Shown one piece after another: positions 1 to 10,844 of a stretch of DNA of 64,000 bases. Positions within the stretch are counted from its first letter, which is position 1. Each line of letters starts with the position of its first letter. Both the position numbers and the translations under genes were made by a program. Where the stretch lies: assembly GCA_963281255.1 (NCBI GenBank), contig OY725489.1, positions 7,192,523 through 7,256,522 of the forward strand. The letters are read 5' to 3'. The notes under the pieces were generated by a model. The model was not told where the DNA came from. It did no database searches and saw nothing but the letters and a program-made list of their open reading frames with translations. The stretch comes from Aphrocallistes beatrix (lineage: Eukaryota > Porifera > Hexactinellida > Sceptrulophora > Aphrocallistidae).

Positions 1-44
1 ATAGAACACACATAAAATCACTGAATTCTGTCTGATTTGTCTAA

Positions 45-974
45 TCTTATATATTAAAATGCTAGGATTTTTTTTGTTTTTTGTTTGTTTGTTTGTTTGT
101 CCGAATTGATTGAAGAATTGGCAAGTCGTAGAGATACGAAAATTGGCATGTAGGTTTCAAATGATGAATCTACGATTAAGTTCTAAGATCTAAGCGAAAT
201 TTTCACACCTCTGCAAAAAAAATGGAAAACAATTTTTCACACCTTTTCTATACGTACAATACTATGTGCGGCTTCACTCTCACAATAGAAAACATTATAC
301 GACAATATTGTAGGCTGTAATTGTAATTAATACTTCAAACAATAACTTTGCTGAATGTCTCAATTATATATTATAGTGTATGGTAGTTAATTAGGTTATT
401 TGTATTTTCACACCTTTATATACATATTTTCACACGATTTGACGAATTTTGAAAATTATGCTAGAAACTAGCTTCCAACGGTTGACAAGGGGTTTTTAGG
501 GGTGTAGATTTCGAATATCATATTTTCAGATCGATATGATAAATTATTTGCATACTTTTGTTTACAATAGATACATAAAGTAAACAAATTACAAAAGTAG
601 GTTAGAAACTAGCTTTCAACGGTTGACATGGGGTTTTCAGGGGTGTAGATTTCGAATATCATATTTTCAGATCGATATGATAAATTATTTGTTTACTTTG
701 TTTACAATAGATACATAAAGTAAACAAATTACAAAAATGGGTTAGAAACTAGCTTTCAACGGTTGACATGGGGTTTTCAGGGGTGTAGATTTCGAATATC
801 ATATTTTCGGATCCATATGAGAAATTATTCATTGACCTTTGTTTACAATATTTATATAAAGAAAAAGAATTCCCAAAATATGTTAGAATGAGTAACTCCA
901 GGCACCCACAGGGCGACTCTGCGGACACTGCGTGTCCGCAAGCCGCGCAGCGCAAGCAAGCGAAGCGTGCTTGT
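45..974 (+). mobile_element. Helitron-like non-autonomous element, family A, nearly full copy
   Basis: The copy opens with TCTTATATATTAAAATG, then a TTTG-rich run and GAATTGATTGAAGAA. It closes with a GC-rich block that has a perfect stem (GCGGACAC/GTGTCCGC type) and a second stem CAAGCG/CGCTTG just before a final T. The 5'-TC start and 3' hairpins resemble Helitron/Helentron-derived elements, but no canonical CTRR end is visible, so the class is inferred. No coding capacity is seen. Over ten more copies or fragments of the same 3' block lie in this window. Confidence 0.6.
459..880. repeat. Tandem repeat inside family A, about 140 bp x 3
   Basis: Three successive copies begin near 459, 599 and 738 with (G/C)TTAGAAACTAGCTT or close variants, and each ends with the TTTGTTTACAATAGATACAT motif. 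Central tandem repeats are usual in Helentron-derived short elements. Other family A copies in the window carry one or two units. Confidence 0.7.
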
Positions 975-1004
975 AATGAAGTAAATTCACAGAGATAGAC
1001 AGAG

Positions 1005-1798
1005 GGGGACGCTGCATTGATCGAATTATTAAGTTGTCGACAGATCGAAAATTAACACTTGTCGATAGATCGACTCCATTTCTAAGGAGGTTGTCGATAG
1101 ATCGACTCTGTCGCGATCGATTGTTTGTAGTTTTTGAATCGAATTTAATTTAGCTATGTTGTCGATTGATCGACTTCATTTTAAGGCAAGATATCTGTAA
1201 GAATACAAGGAAAGTATGCACTTTTTTTTATTGCGAACCTGAAAGCAATAGTACCATTTCTTTCTGAAAGGGGGTTTCAAGAAGCATTTCAGAAGAGGAA
1301 TGGCAATCAAATGACTGGCCGTTTTAGGATATTTGGCGTAATGATTTGCGTATCAATCTTTCAGTATAGAAGAATGAGGCATTTGCCCCAATCTTCTTAG
1401 AAATCATTTCGATCAATTGACAACCTCCCTAGAAATGGAGTCGATCTATCGACAACCTCCTTAGAAATGGAGTCGATCTATTGACAACCTCCTTAGAAAT
1501 GGAGTCGATCTATTGACAACCTCCCTAGAAATGGAGTCGATCTATCGACAACCTCCTTAGAAATGGAGTCGATCTATTGACAACCTCCTTAGAAATGGAG
1601 TCGATCTATTGACAACCTCCTTAGAAATGGAGTCGATCTATTGACAACCTCCCTAGAAATGGAGTCGATCTATCGACAACCTCCTTAGAAATGGAGTCGA
1701 TCTATCGACAACCTCCTTAGAAATGGAGTCGATCTATTGACAATTGTTAATTTTCGATCTATCGACAACTAAAGAATTCGATCTAATGCAGGCGACCC
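1005..1798. mobile_element. TIR element with 8-bp target duplication and internal satellite
   Basis: Terminal regions are inverted copies: the left end GGGGACGCTGCATTGATCG matches the reverse complement of the right end, GGGTCGCCTGCATTAGATCG. Direct repeats AGACAGAG flank it at 997-1004 and 1799-1806, an 8-bp target duplication. That length fits hAT or P superfamilies; the termini do not decide. The centre holds a tandem array of the same unit found in the terminal repeat. No open frame is credible. Confidence 0.75.
1419..1738. repeat. Ten-unit 32-bp tandem array
   Basis: The unit starts GACAACCTCC(T/C)TAGAAAT and ends with GGAGTCGATCTAT(T/C). Period is exactly 32 bp over ten units, with only C/T variants at two sites. 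A partial inverted copy lies at 1055-1125, inside the left terminal repeat, so the array probably expanded from the right terminal repeat. Confidence 0.9.
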
Positions 1799-1869
1799 AG
1801 ACAGAGTTGTTCAAGAACTGAAGGAACCAGGGATATAAGAATCAGAATCCTAACTATCAACTTTCCAGT

Positions 1870-2360
1870 ACTGACTGAATGGAGATGAATTGAATTATAA
1901 ATTCTATCGAAAAAAATTTGATTCAAAGTACGAATAAATCCCAAATGTAAACAAAGAAACATTACTGTTCAGGTTTAATTAATTCCTGAACGTTCATATT
2001 CAGTTTATTCACGAAAGATTTGCGTTGAAGGTGGAATTATCAACATGATTGGGTATATCCGAGAGGTGTGAAAATGATGGAGATAAATCTACACAATAAT
2101 CATCAAGGAATATGAAACAATTCTCAGGTCGCTGGACGGATGGACGTCGTACAACCTCCATGGCATGGTATCTCCTATCGGAGTTACACTAATAATAATG
2201 AGTTTTGATACTGAAAATAAAAAGGCAAAAATTCTATATATAGATAGGAATAAAGAAGAACACATTTGCACACTGAGTGATGCTATCATTATAATCCATT
2301 GAGAGATATTCAAGCATTGACAACGTCATAATTTAGCTTTTAGAAGCATCGATCACAGAA
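1870..2360. other. Unassigned AT-rich stretch
   Basis: I see no supported gene or repeat here. It lies just downstream, on the minus strand, of the FYVE exon, so it may be intron. A short minus-strand open frame at 2089-2313 has no recognisable domain. Confidence 0.3.
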
Positions 2361-2362
2361 TC

Positions 2363-2545
2363 TCACAGAGAACTGAACTCTAGGTCGAGAAATGGAAATT
2401 TCTGAGAAGTGCAACTGCCACAATAAATGCCACCACACTTCCTGCAATGATACTCCGTTGTAAACACCGCGTCACACAGCACGCAGTGATTGACTCTGTC
2501 AGATACCAGGAATGGCCACCTTGAGTAGCATGTACAGATATACAA
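2363..2545 (-). CDS. FYVE zinc-finger exon (partial gene)
   Basis: The minus-strand frame reads a FYVE-like core: W...D...CVLCDAVF, then EYHCRKCGGIYCGSCTSQKF. The paired CxxC and HCRxCG motifs are those of FYVE domains, which bind PI3P on endosomes. The core is shorter than usual because the basic R(R/K)HHC motif is reduced to EYHC, so lipid binding is doubtful. The frame ends at a GTGAGA splice donor just where a VRVC-type segment would be expected to follow. No adjoining exon was found in the window, so this could be one exon of a real gene or a captured fragment. Confidence 0.5.
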   Translation of the reverse strand: MYICTCYSRWPFLVSDRVNHCVLCDAVFTTEYHCRKCGGIYCGSCTSQKFPFLDLEFSSL

Positions 2546-2599
2546 TTGTTCATATAAAGGTGCTATTCAACAGAAATCTCTTATCATCACCCAAAGGTA

Positions 2600-3080
2600 A
2601 ACAATAGAGAGGAAAGGTCAGTAAATACTCCTAGACATCTTGAGTCATTCATCACTATGTATTACAAATATTATCTGCCAATTACATTGTCTATTACAAT
2701 TGGTTTTGATTAGTACATTGGATATGAAGCTAAACAAAACAAGAACATAAAAAAACACAGGAATAATCGACTAATAACTGGACCAGGAATAATATACATA
2801 GGCTCTCTATGATTTTTAATTTTCCCGAGTTGGTAGAAGGGGAAGACAGTTCTCCTTTCCCTGAAAGTCATCTTGCCCACTGAACGTCCGAATAAAGGTA
2901 ACTATTCATTTATAATTCAGACTCAACAATTAAACTTACTTCTGCCCCTTCTAAGTTCGCAAAAGGGTCAAATTGCCCTCCCAAACGATCTTTTTTGATT
3001 GTGAAAACGAATAATGTAAAAGTATATTTTCAGACTACCACAGCTTTAACCAATCCATTACCAGACATAGTTATTACTTA
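2600..3080. other. Unassigned intergenic stretch
   Basis: AT-rich sequence with no supported gene, RNA or repeat. It may be 5' flank or intron of the FYVE-exon gene on the minus strand. Confidence 0.3.
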
Positions 3081-3083
3081 TAC

Positions 3084-3255
3084 CAGTGCTCGACAAATCA
3101 AAAGTTGGTGGTGGCCATCTTAACCACCATCCAAATTCTAAATAAACTATATATAGACCAGAACTCCATAAAGGTTAGTGGCTTATTTAGCCACCACACT
3201 ACGCTCGGGAATCTGGTGGCTTATCGCTTCCAACCACCAGATTTGTCGAGCACTT
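3084..3255. mobile_element. hAT-type MITE
   Basis: 172 bp with inverted ends CAGTGCTCGACAAATC and GATTTGTCGAGCACT, flanked by the perfect 8-bp direct repeat ACTTATAC (3076-3083 and 3256-3263). A CAG start and 8-bp duplication are typical of hAT elements. Non-coding. Confidence 0.85.
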
Positions 3256-3359
3256 ACTTATACTAGAAAATGGAATTAATTAAAGAAAGAGTTTTCTGAA
3301 TGATCGCCCTGACGAAAATATTGTGAAATACAGGATGTATAGCAGTCTGTCAACGAAAT

Positions 3360-4616
3360 GACACTCGTTAGTTAAATAGTCGTTGTTCAACTTCACGAAG
3401 ACACTGGTTAGTATAGAAATTCTCTGTAATGGTTTGTCCTTTTGGAACTATTATCTGAGCAACTTTGCCATATCCATCAAAGAATACACAGTACATCACC
3501 TTGGATCTTTAGATAGAGGAGTGCTATACTGTACCCACGTTTCATCACCAGTCACTATCAAATAAACGGCGAGGGTCAGCACCTTTATACAATTTTAAGA
3601 GGTTTCGGCAACATCTAACCCTGGTTGCCATTCGGGCCTGTCACGAAAAAAAATGGTCTGGGGGGACCAATTTTGGCAGGCCAAAACTGGTCCCTCCATG
3701 CCAAAATTGGTCCGGGTTAAATTTTGTGCCATTTAATTACGTACACTAAAGTAGTCCTCTCCTCATAGGATATGATGACATTACAATCACTCTAGGAGGT
3801 CTCTATTAATAGGAGGCTATTCAATACATGCCAACTGCCCGTTTTTTGCATTGAATGTTCCGCTTTTATATTAAGTTTTATTCTGTTCTCTTTTTTTTTA
3901 TTCTACAAGTATGTAGAAGTTTTACTATTGCGTCCCGCCATTTCCCTTCAACGCTGCGCCCGCTTTGATCATGACTCAAGTTGGCATTATTCATGTTAAG
4001 AAAAATGTCTGTCGGTAATCCGATAGTGTAGCTGACTTGGCATGTGAGATATGAATATTGTAATACATCGGGACTACTAAATTTTTGAAAACTCAAATTT
4101 CGCAGCGTACGGAGATGCTACATACATATGGACGGATGTGATATACCGTCATTGCCATAGGGGCATCTCTCTGCAGAAACAGCAATAAAAATGGTCCTCC
4201 GGACTAGATTTGGCAGCCAAAACTGATCCCTCAGACCAATTTTGGCGACCAAAACTGGTCCTCCGGACCAAGTTTACCCTGACAGGCCTTTGTTAAGCAA
4301 TGAAGGACCCATCGAGCACAAACCTTTGATAGATTTAGTTTTGACTTTAGAATGTGACCAACACCTTGAGATCCCATTTTCCCGTTGATTTTCCCGTTGA
4401 GATCCCAATAATATGAGCTAACTCTTTAACAGTGATATGAGGATCTGAATCAACGAGTTCCTTAATAGCCCTGGAATACTTGGGGACAACCGCCGTAACA
4501 GGTGCTCCAGCTCGAGGGACATCTTCCACAGACTCTCTATCTACCCTAAAGCACTGGGCCCATCGTCTGACTCCAGGATAAGATAGAGCACCTTTCATAC
4601 CGTAGACTTGAACCAA
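3360..4616 (-). mobile_element. mariner-family transposon remnant, split by an insertion
   Basis: Minus-strand peptides match a mariner transposase in order. At 4616-4400 is the helix-turn-helix part (RESVEDVPRAGAP, then ITVKELAHIIGIS). At about 3590-3360 is the catalytic start (TGDETWVQYSTPLSKDP, then KGQTITENFY). Here TGDETW is the conserved D motif. Between them sits the inserted GGTCC repeat (3634-4292). The catalytic part carries an in-frame stop and the C-terminal third is absent, so the element is dead. Confidence 0.8.
3634..4292. mobile_element. GGTCC-palindrome repeat element, copy 1
   Basis: Bounded by CCTGTCACGAAAAAAAATGG and its inverted partner ending CCTGACAGG, with multiple GGTCC..GGACC palindromes near both ends. 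It is inserted in the mariner remnant. The middle (about 3810-4130) matches, in inverse orientation, the middle of copy 2 at 47450-52515. I saw no clear target duplication, so the superfamily is unknown. Non-coding. Confidence 0.7.
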
Positions 4617-4689
4617 ATAAAAACTGGCTTTTAGGTAATTGATAAAATAAACATATTCTATGAGCGAATTAAAAAAATTTAAATGCTCT

Positions 4690-4902
4690 TCATTTAATGT
4701 CTGCTATGTAAATGTTTCCAGTTTGATAGTGAATAGCTAGAATTCTGGCACTGTTAAAATCTCCTGGAGCTTTCTTGTTCGTAGGTTTCTTACAGGAGTA
4801 ATCAATAGGAAGTCGTTTAGTTTTGTAATCAGGAACGACAGGCTTGACTCGAGGAAGGAAGGAGTGAGTGAGGGAAGTGTTGGGAAGGGAAATAAAGAGC
4901 AT
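4690..4902 (-). pseudogene. NHL-repeat-like fragment
   Basis: The last 25 residues of this minus-strand frame (GDFNSARILAIHYQTGNIYI then AD) match one blade of an NHL repeat, whose pattern is F..P.GLAIDYxTGNIYVAD. Only one blade is left, then a stop. It lies beside LTR-retroelement debris, so it looks like a relic of a captured or dead host gene. Upstream residues are low complexity and not recognised. Confidence 0.4.
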
Positions 4903-4979
4903 TTAACCTTACAATACAGCAATTAGTATTACAGTATATCGTCTAGGTTAACAGATGATGTAATATCAGTCCTAATAAG

Positions 4980-5490
4980 CGGTCTAACCTCCAAGTCGTA
5001 AGAATCGCTTCATCCAGCTTGTCAGTAGAATAGAGAGGCGAGGAGGGAACTTCAACTTCGGTGTGCCGTGGACAGGTTCTGGGCTATATGAAGAACATGG
5101 CTGAGGTTGTTGGTCTCTATCCACTTGGTTAGAAACATCGGCTGAAGGAATCGTCACATCTGGCTGACATAAAGTCGTGCGAGAGAGTGGGAGGAGGAGG
5201 GTAGGCGTGCTCGATCGTGGGAGGAGGAGGGTAGGCGTGCTCGATCGTGGGACAGGAACTGCTGAAGCCTCGGTAGTTTGAGTAGAGAATTCGATGATCT
5301 CGCTACCCATCTGTAGGGCGTCATCTACATCATATTGAGTGAGTCTATCAACTCTTGGGGTAGCATAAAATCTATAGATAGATCAGGGGGTCCTCCTAAA
5401 GTGCACCTCAAAGGGAGTATGTCCAAATGTAGATTGTTTGACAGTATTCTTAGTATATTGAACATATTTGAACTACACCCTGTCCCTCAT
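4980..5490 (-). mobile_element. LTR retroelement fossil, integrase end (Ty3/Gypsy-like)
   Basis: Minus-strand reading near 5480-5390 gives an integrase-core tail with the pattern TVKQSTFGHTPFEVHF, as in Ty3/Gypsy-type integrases. A proline- and serine-rich segment follows (PRSSTPTLLLP twice). The fossil is broken and partial, no LTR was found, and it looks old. Confidence 0.5.
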
Positions 5491-5590
5491 AACAAAGCAA
5501 GTGACAACTGAACTACGTACACCCTGTCCCTCATAACAGAGCAAGTGACAACTGAACTACACCCTGTCCCTCGTAACAGAGCAAGTAACT
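5470..5590. repeat. Short tandem repeat, about 50-55 bp x 2-3
   Basis: The unit CACCCTGTCCCTCATAACA followed by GAGCAAGTGACAACTGAACTAC occurs three times with small changes. No function is evident. Confidence 0.75.
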
Positions 5591-5599
5591 AGTACGAAT

Positions 5600-6020
5600 G
5601 ACTCATACCTTTGTTGAATTGTTAATATTTTTAATTAATTATTGTGCATTGCTAATTACTGTTAACATGAATGAGTTTTATATTGGATTTTCTCAACTGG
5701 TAATCATAATCTATACTACTCTCACGCATAACGCATAACGCAATAAGATTAAATAAATATACAATTTCTTATCAACCCATGATGTATGATGCCCCATCAA
5801 AGTTAGGTTAACTCAACACTTTGGCTCAGCCAAATATTTGGCTGAGCCATAGCCTACTATACTCTGGCCCAACAACTCAAAGAAAAATTGTGACCAAGGA
5901 TTGGCTAGAAGTCATTGAGTATTTCATTCGACAATATGCTATTTTTATCTGCTACATATTATGGGTACACAATAATAGTTATCCTTTAAAACTCAATTAA
6001 TGTTTGTGTATATATATATA
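5600..6020. other. AT-rich stretch with a P-like terminal segment
   Basis: Mostly featureless. However, 5844-5985, starting with CATAGCCTACTATACTC, is the inverse of 9495-9628, on the other side of the THAP gene. It looks like a detached end of the same transposon family. Confidence 0.5.
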
Positions 6021-6021
6021 C

Positions 6022-6372
6022 AAGCACGCTTCGCTTGCTTGCGCTGCGCGGCTTACGGACACTGTGTGTCCGCAGAGTCGCCCTGCGGGCGCCTGGAGTC
6101 ACTCAATCTAACATATTTTGGAATTCTTTTCTTTATATAACTATTGTAAACAAAGGTCGACAAATAATTTCTCATATGGATCTGAAAATATGATATCCGA
6201 AATCTACACCCCTGAAAACCACATATCAACCGTTTAAAGCAAGTTTCTGGCATATTTTTGAGATTTGTTTAGTTTATGTATCTAATGCAAACAAAAGTAA
6301 ACAAATAATTTATCACATAAATCTGAAAATATGATATTCGAAATCCACACCCTTGAAAACCCCATGACAAAA
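6022..6372 (-). mobile_element. Helitron-like family A, 3' half
   Basis: Starts with the GC-rich 3' block (CAAGCACGCTTCGCTTGC and the GCGGACAC-type stem), then family A body in inverse orientation. It stops abruptly where family B sequence begins near 6373. Confidence 0.65.
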
Positions 6373-9300
6373 ATGTCGACTCATCATGGAATTATGACGT
6401 CATTGTCACATTTTTAAAAGTTAAGCAATACAGTTATTCGAGCATAACTCAGCCATTATAGGAGATAAAAGGCTGGAATTTTAATAGAATCTGTATACTA
6501 ACATACCTCACATATGATGCAACTATCATCAAAAAATGATGACTCATTACTTTGTTATGACGTCATCATTACTCATCAAAATTTTAAAAATTGACAAATT
6601 TGGTGATTTTTCGAGTGATATCGATTTTAAAACTAAGATGGACATATTTGGAGATGATATCTCCCTTATAATTAACCAGTCTCACCTCCAGGCGACCGAA
6701 AGGAGCCTCCTGCGGACACGAAGTGTCCGCCAGCCGTGCAGCGCAGCAAGCGAAGCGTGCTTGTACTAAATAATACTCAACCTTAAATAGTGTTTCCAAA
6801 TTTAGATGACTTCAATTAATCAATAACATTACCATAGTCCCTACAGTTATAATAGTATTGTCTATACGATTCATTCAGTATTTCTTTTAATTAATTAAGT
6901 AGTAACATAGCCTACTATACATATGGCCTAACAGTAAAAAAACCATGGATATTTCAGAAGTCATATCTAATAGTACATTTCAACGATGTTGTTATCATTT
7001 GTTTTAATTAATTGACATTTGACAAAAGTGGTAAATTACATAATCAGGAAGTTCTATGTTTCTTTGCACTCTTAACATCACTGTCTGTAGTAGTTGGATG
7101 TGTTAGTTTCTTAAGTTTTCGAGTAGTTTCCTTTTGTCTTGATTGGGAAATGACCATAGAATTGAAAATTTTGACCTTGTTTGCTATTATGCAGTTTGAT
7201 GTGATGGTTAAAATTCGTTTAAGATAATCCCACCCAAAAAGATTGCAATTGGAACATTTGTTTCTCCAATGTTCGCAATGAGCATCTTCTAGCGAAATGA
7301 TAGAAAGTTCTAAAAGTGTTTTTTTGGGCGCTCCACTAGCAAATCTAATAAGCAGATCATTATCCTGCTCAATAAGTCTGAATATCTTCCAAACTAGTAC
7401 CACAGTATCTAGAACAATATCAGATGGCCATTTTAGATTACCTCTATCAATAACTTCTAAAATTTTATACTTCGAATCCGGAGGTTCGTCGAGATGAAGG
7501 TATTTGTCTTCTGTCAAGCACATCATACACTCACTACAAATTGAGGTATGCTTCCATAACTGCTGAACACAATAACCCCCAATAAAGGCTAAAGATTGTA
7601 GAGTAGCGGTATCAAGAGAAATATCTGACAAACCAAAGATCACATTTGAGTAAATATCAATATCACTTGAAGTATCGGTAGTAGTATCATCAGTTGTCGC
7701 AGAAAAGGAGCTTATAAAGTCGGACAGAGTTAAGTCATTTGACTGTCGGTTAGAAAATATATTTAGGATAGTAGAGACCTTGAGTCGTCGTTCACTCACG
7801 AGAATTTGACAATAGGAAATGTGGTAGTTGGCTCCCGACATCATTCTGTATAAACCAAAATGATGTTCTAATGCGTCTGTTTGCAAAAAGTAAGTCAAGA
7901 AGTAAGTAAATCCACGTTCCTTTGTAAGATAGTTAACTATCCTTGGTAACGCAAGACATGAGTGTTTGATACTAGTAAAAGTCTGAGCACTAAGTTTCCC
8001 ATCTTTTCCGGGAAGTGATTTCCATTTGTCTAGCCAGTCTACAATTTTAGCTAAAAAGCCAAAACGAAAGTCATTGTAGTAAAATTGTTCGGAAATATCA
8101 TCATTAAGGCGGATATTCTTGTTGGGCCTGTTAACATTAAAAATCTTCCAAAGCTGGTTAATCGTATCGATAAATTCTGAAGTGTGTGTCTTGAACTCCT
8201 GAGTGCGGGATAAATTCTGAACTTTGTTCGCTGAACTGGTGGATTCGCAAAAAATTCTCAGAGCAAGGATAACATTTTGACGTTCGAAAGATGTCGGCCA
8301 GCAAGTCTTCTTCTGAACACATAAATTTCGGAGCTGACAAAGTGTAAATTGAAGCGAAGGAAGAAGATGAATATCATTGGATTTATCATCAAACTCTTCC
8401 TGTGAATGATCAAGATGGGATACTGCATTCTGAATATTAGTGATAGCTTCAGCGATCATATCCTTAGGCTGGGAAATCTTTGTAGAAGAACAGGATATTG
8501 CTTCTACTAACTCTGTAAGTAGTGTTTCGATTTGTCTGACATCAGTTATGCAATTAATCCTTAAGGATATCTCTTTGGATTGAAAGTATCCACGTGCTGT
8601 CATCGTAGAATCGATGGTCAATGCGGCTTCGACCCTAATAATTCCTTCTGATTTAGATGGATAAATGAAGTTTAGCATGTTGTCCTGTGACAACCACAGA
8701 AGCCAAGGATCCGGATAGCAAGAAGTTATTTTCTCCTTCAGATCAGAAAAACAATCTACTTTAAACTTTTTCGTTTCTATATCTTGTGTTTCGAGGCTAA
8801 GATTTCGAGCGGTGATAAATAAATCTTCTTCCTTAGATTCATGCGAAAACCGAGATGGTCTTGATGTCTTCGTAGAGGATAAATAGCTAGGACATCCAGG
8901 AAGTATTGAAGGTATAGCACCTTTAACTAAAATTGGCCTCTCTCGTTTGGTATACTTGATCTCCACGCCATCATTTACTCGGATCGTATTTTCAATATCC
9001 CGTTCGTGGAAATGCATGGCACACACATAAAATGCCTTGGGAGGATTACCATGCTCTCTGTGTAACGCATTAATCCAAGCCTGGCGTAATTCTGGATCCT
9101 CTGGAGATTTAAAGACTGGTATATAAGGATCTTTGGGATAATAGTTGCTCTTACATCCAGGAGCCCAGCATCTGTTTGGCATAATCTCGATATTAAGGCG
9201 AATAGTAAAGCTAAATAAAATTTCTAATGTACAGGGAGAAATTAATAAGAATATTAAACAGGAATGATCACATGGGAAAGGAAATTGGGTAAGATGGGAA

Positions 9301-10140
9301 CCAAAAGATAGAATATACACTATACTAAGTATAATCAGATATGCGAAAAAATTACTACTTAATTAATTAAAAGAAATACTGAATGAATCATATAGACAAT
9401 ACTATTATATACTGTAGGGACTATGGTAATGTTATTAATTAATTGTAGTCATCTAAATTTGTAAACACTATTTAAAGTTGAGTATTATTTAGTATAACTA
9501 TTATTGTGTACCCATAATATGTAGCAGATAAAAATAGCATATTGTCGAATGAAATACACAATGACTTCTAGCCAATCCTTGGTCACAATTTTTCTTTGAG
9601 TTGTTGGGCCAGAGTATAGTAGGCTATGGTTGAGTATTATTTAGTACAAGCCCGCTTCGCTTGCTGCGCTGCACGGCTGGCGGACACTTCGTGTCCGCAG
9701 GAGGCTCCTTTCGGTCGCCTGGAGGTGAGACTGGTTAATTATAAGGGAGATATCATCTCCAAATATGTCCATCTTAGTTTTAAAATCGATATCACTCGAA
9801 AAATCACCAAATTTGTCAATTTTTAAAATTTTGATGAGTAATGATGACGTCATAACAAAGTGATGAGTCATCATTTTTTGATGATAGTTGCATCATATGT
9901 GAGGTATGTTAGTATACAGATTCTATTAAAATTCCAGCCTTTTATCTCCTATAATGGCTGAGTTATGCTCGAATAACTGTATTGCTTAACTAAAAATGTG
10001 ACAATGACGTCATAATTCCATGATGAGTCGACATTTTGCTCTGAGCTCAGAACTTACTGGAGCCATAGCCAAAAGATTCCCACATGCCAAAAATTAGCCT
10101 TCTGTGCCCGGCAGTTTCTTCAATCAATTCGTTACAGATA
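6373..10140. mobile_element. Composite inverted-repeat element carrying a THAP/P-like gene
   Basis: The outer arms are family B repeats in opposite orientation (6373-6766 and 9647-10140). The inner arms continue the inverted match for about 125 bp (6782-6907 against 9352-9476, both holding CATAGTCCCTACAG). The right arm has an extra 134-bp segment (9495-9628) flanked by an 18-bp direct repeat starting GTTGAGTATT. The THAP gene fills the centre. Either a P-type transposon sits between two inverted family B copies, or the whole unit moves together. Sequence alone does not settle this. Confidence 0.65.
7044..9182 (-). CDS. THAP-domain P-element transposase-like protein
   Basis: Predicted 712 aa. 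I chose the ATG at 9182 because the THAP domain must start there; a longer frame from 9320 only adds an untypical leader. The THAP zinc finger has C5, C10, C54 and H57, W36, and an AIPSI box at about 89-93 (consensus AVPTIF). The C-terminal P-element block is near 432-455 (TDALEHHFGLYRMMSGAN), followed near 530-555 by GGYCVQQLW and paired cysteines. Between them I cannot place the catalytic acidic residues. The family cuts and pastes P-type transposons, with THAP binding DNA. The frame is uninterrupted and lies between inverted arms, so it may be recently active or co-opted. Confidence 0.8.
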   Translation of the reverse strand: MPNRCWAPGCKSNYYPKDPYIPVFKSPEDPELRQAWINALHREHGNPPKAFYVCAMHFHERDIENTIRVNDGVEIKYTKRERPILVKGAIPSILPGCPSYLSSTKTSRPSRFSHESKEEDLFITARNLSLETQDIETKKFKVDCFSDLKEKITSCYPDPWLLWLSQDNMLNFIYPSKSEGIIRVEAALTIDSTMTARGYFQSKEISLRINCITDVRQIETLLTELVEAISCSSTKISQPKDMIAEAITNIQNAVSHLDHSQEEFDDKSNDIHLLPSLQFTLCQLRNLCVQKKTCWPTSFERQNVILALRIFCESTSSANKVQNLSRTQEFKTHTSEFIDTINQLWKIFNVNRPNKNIRLNDDISEQFYYNDFRFGFLAKIVDWLDKWKSLPGKDGKLSAQTFTSIKHSCLALPRIVNYLTKERGFTYFLTYFLQTDALEHHFGLYRMMSGANYHISYCQILVSERRLKVSTILNIFSNRQSNDLTLSDFISSFSATTDDTTTDTSSDIDIYSNVIFGLSDISLDTATLQSLAFIGGYCVQQLWKHTSICSECMMCLTEDKYLHLDEPPDSKYKILEVIDRGNLKWPSDIVLDTVVLVWKIFRLIEQDNDLLIRFASGAPKKTLLELSIISLEDAHCEHWRNKCSNCNLFGWDYLKRILTITSNCIIANKVKIFNSMVISQSRQKETTRKLKKLTHPTTTDSDVKSAKKHRTS

Positions 10141-10154
10141 TATATATATATATA

Positions 10155-10800
10155 TCTTGTATATTAAAATGCTAGGATTTGTTTGTTTGTTTGTTTGTTT
10201 GTTCGAATTGATTGAAGAATTGGCAAGTTGTAGAGATACGAAAATTGGCATGTAGGTTTCAAATGATGAATCAGCGATTAAGTTCTAAGATCTAAGCGAA
10301 ATTTTCACACCTCTGCAAAAAAAATGGAAAACAATTTTTCACACCTTTTCTATACTAAATAAATGACCTACACTATCACAATAGAAATCATTATACAAGT
10401 ACAACACTACAATATATCGTCATTGTTATTAATACTTCAAAGCCACAACTTATGTTTGATCACTTAAATGTATTATAGTGTATGGCAATAAAAAAATTAT
10501 CTATATATTTTCACACCTTTCTATACATATTTTCACACCATTTGATGAATTTTGAAAATAATGCTAGAGACTAGCTTCCAACGGCTGACATGGGGTTTTC
10601 AGGGGTGTAGATTTCGAATATCATATTTTCAGATTTATATGATAAATTATTTGTTTACTTTTGTTTACAATAGATACATAAAGTAAACAAATTGCAAAAA
10701 TATGCTAGAAACTTGCTTTCAACGGTTGACATGGGGTTTTCAGGAGTGTTAAATTAGTTTACATTAGATAGATAAATTATTAGATAGATAAATTATTTGT
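10155..10800 (+). mobile_element. Helitron-like family A, 5' part
   Basis: Begins TCTTGTATATTAAAATGC and a TTTG run. It continues through family A body with two tandem units and ends without the GC-rich 3' block, so it is truncated. Confidence 0.7.
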
Positions 10801-10844
10801 TTACTTTGTTTACTATAGTAGGCTATGTCTGTCCTACTGTGATA

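Noticed and set aside
1419-1738. Evenly spaced repeats resembling a CRISPR array
   Set aside because: The units are contiguous 32-bp copies with no unique spacers, in a eukaryotic transposon with an 8-bp duplication.
6536-9874. Four frames of 66-77 codons next to the THAP gene
   Set aside because: They are translations of the family B repeat and its GC-rich hairpins, and the same peptides recur at other copies.
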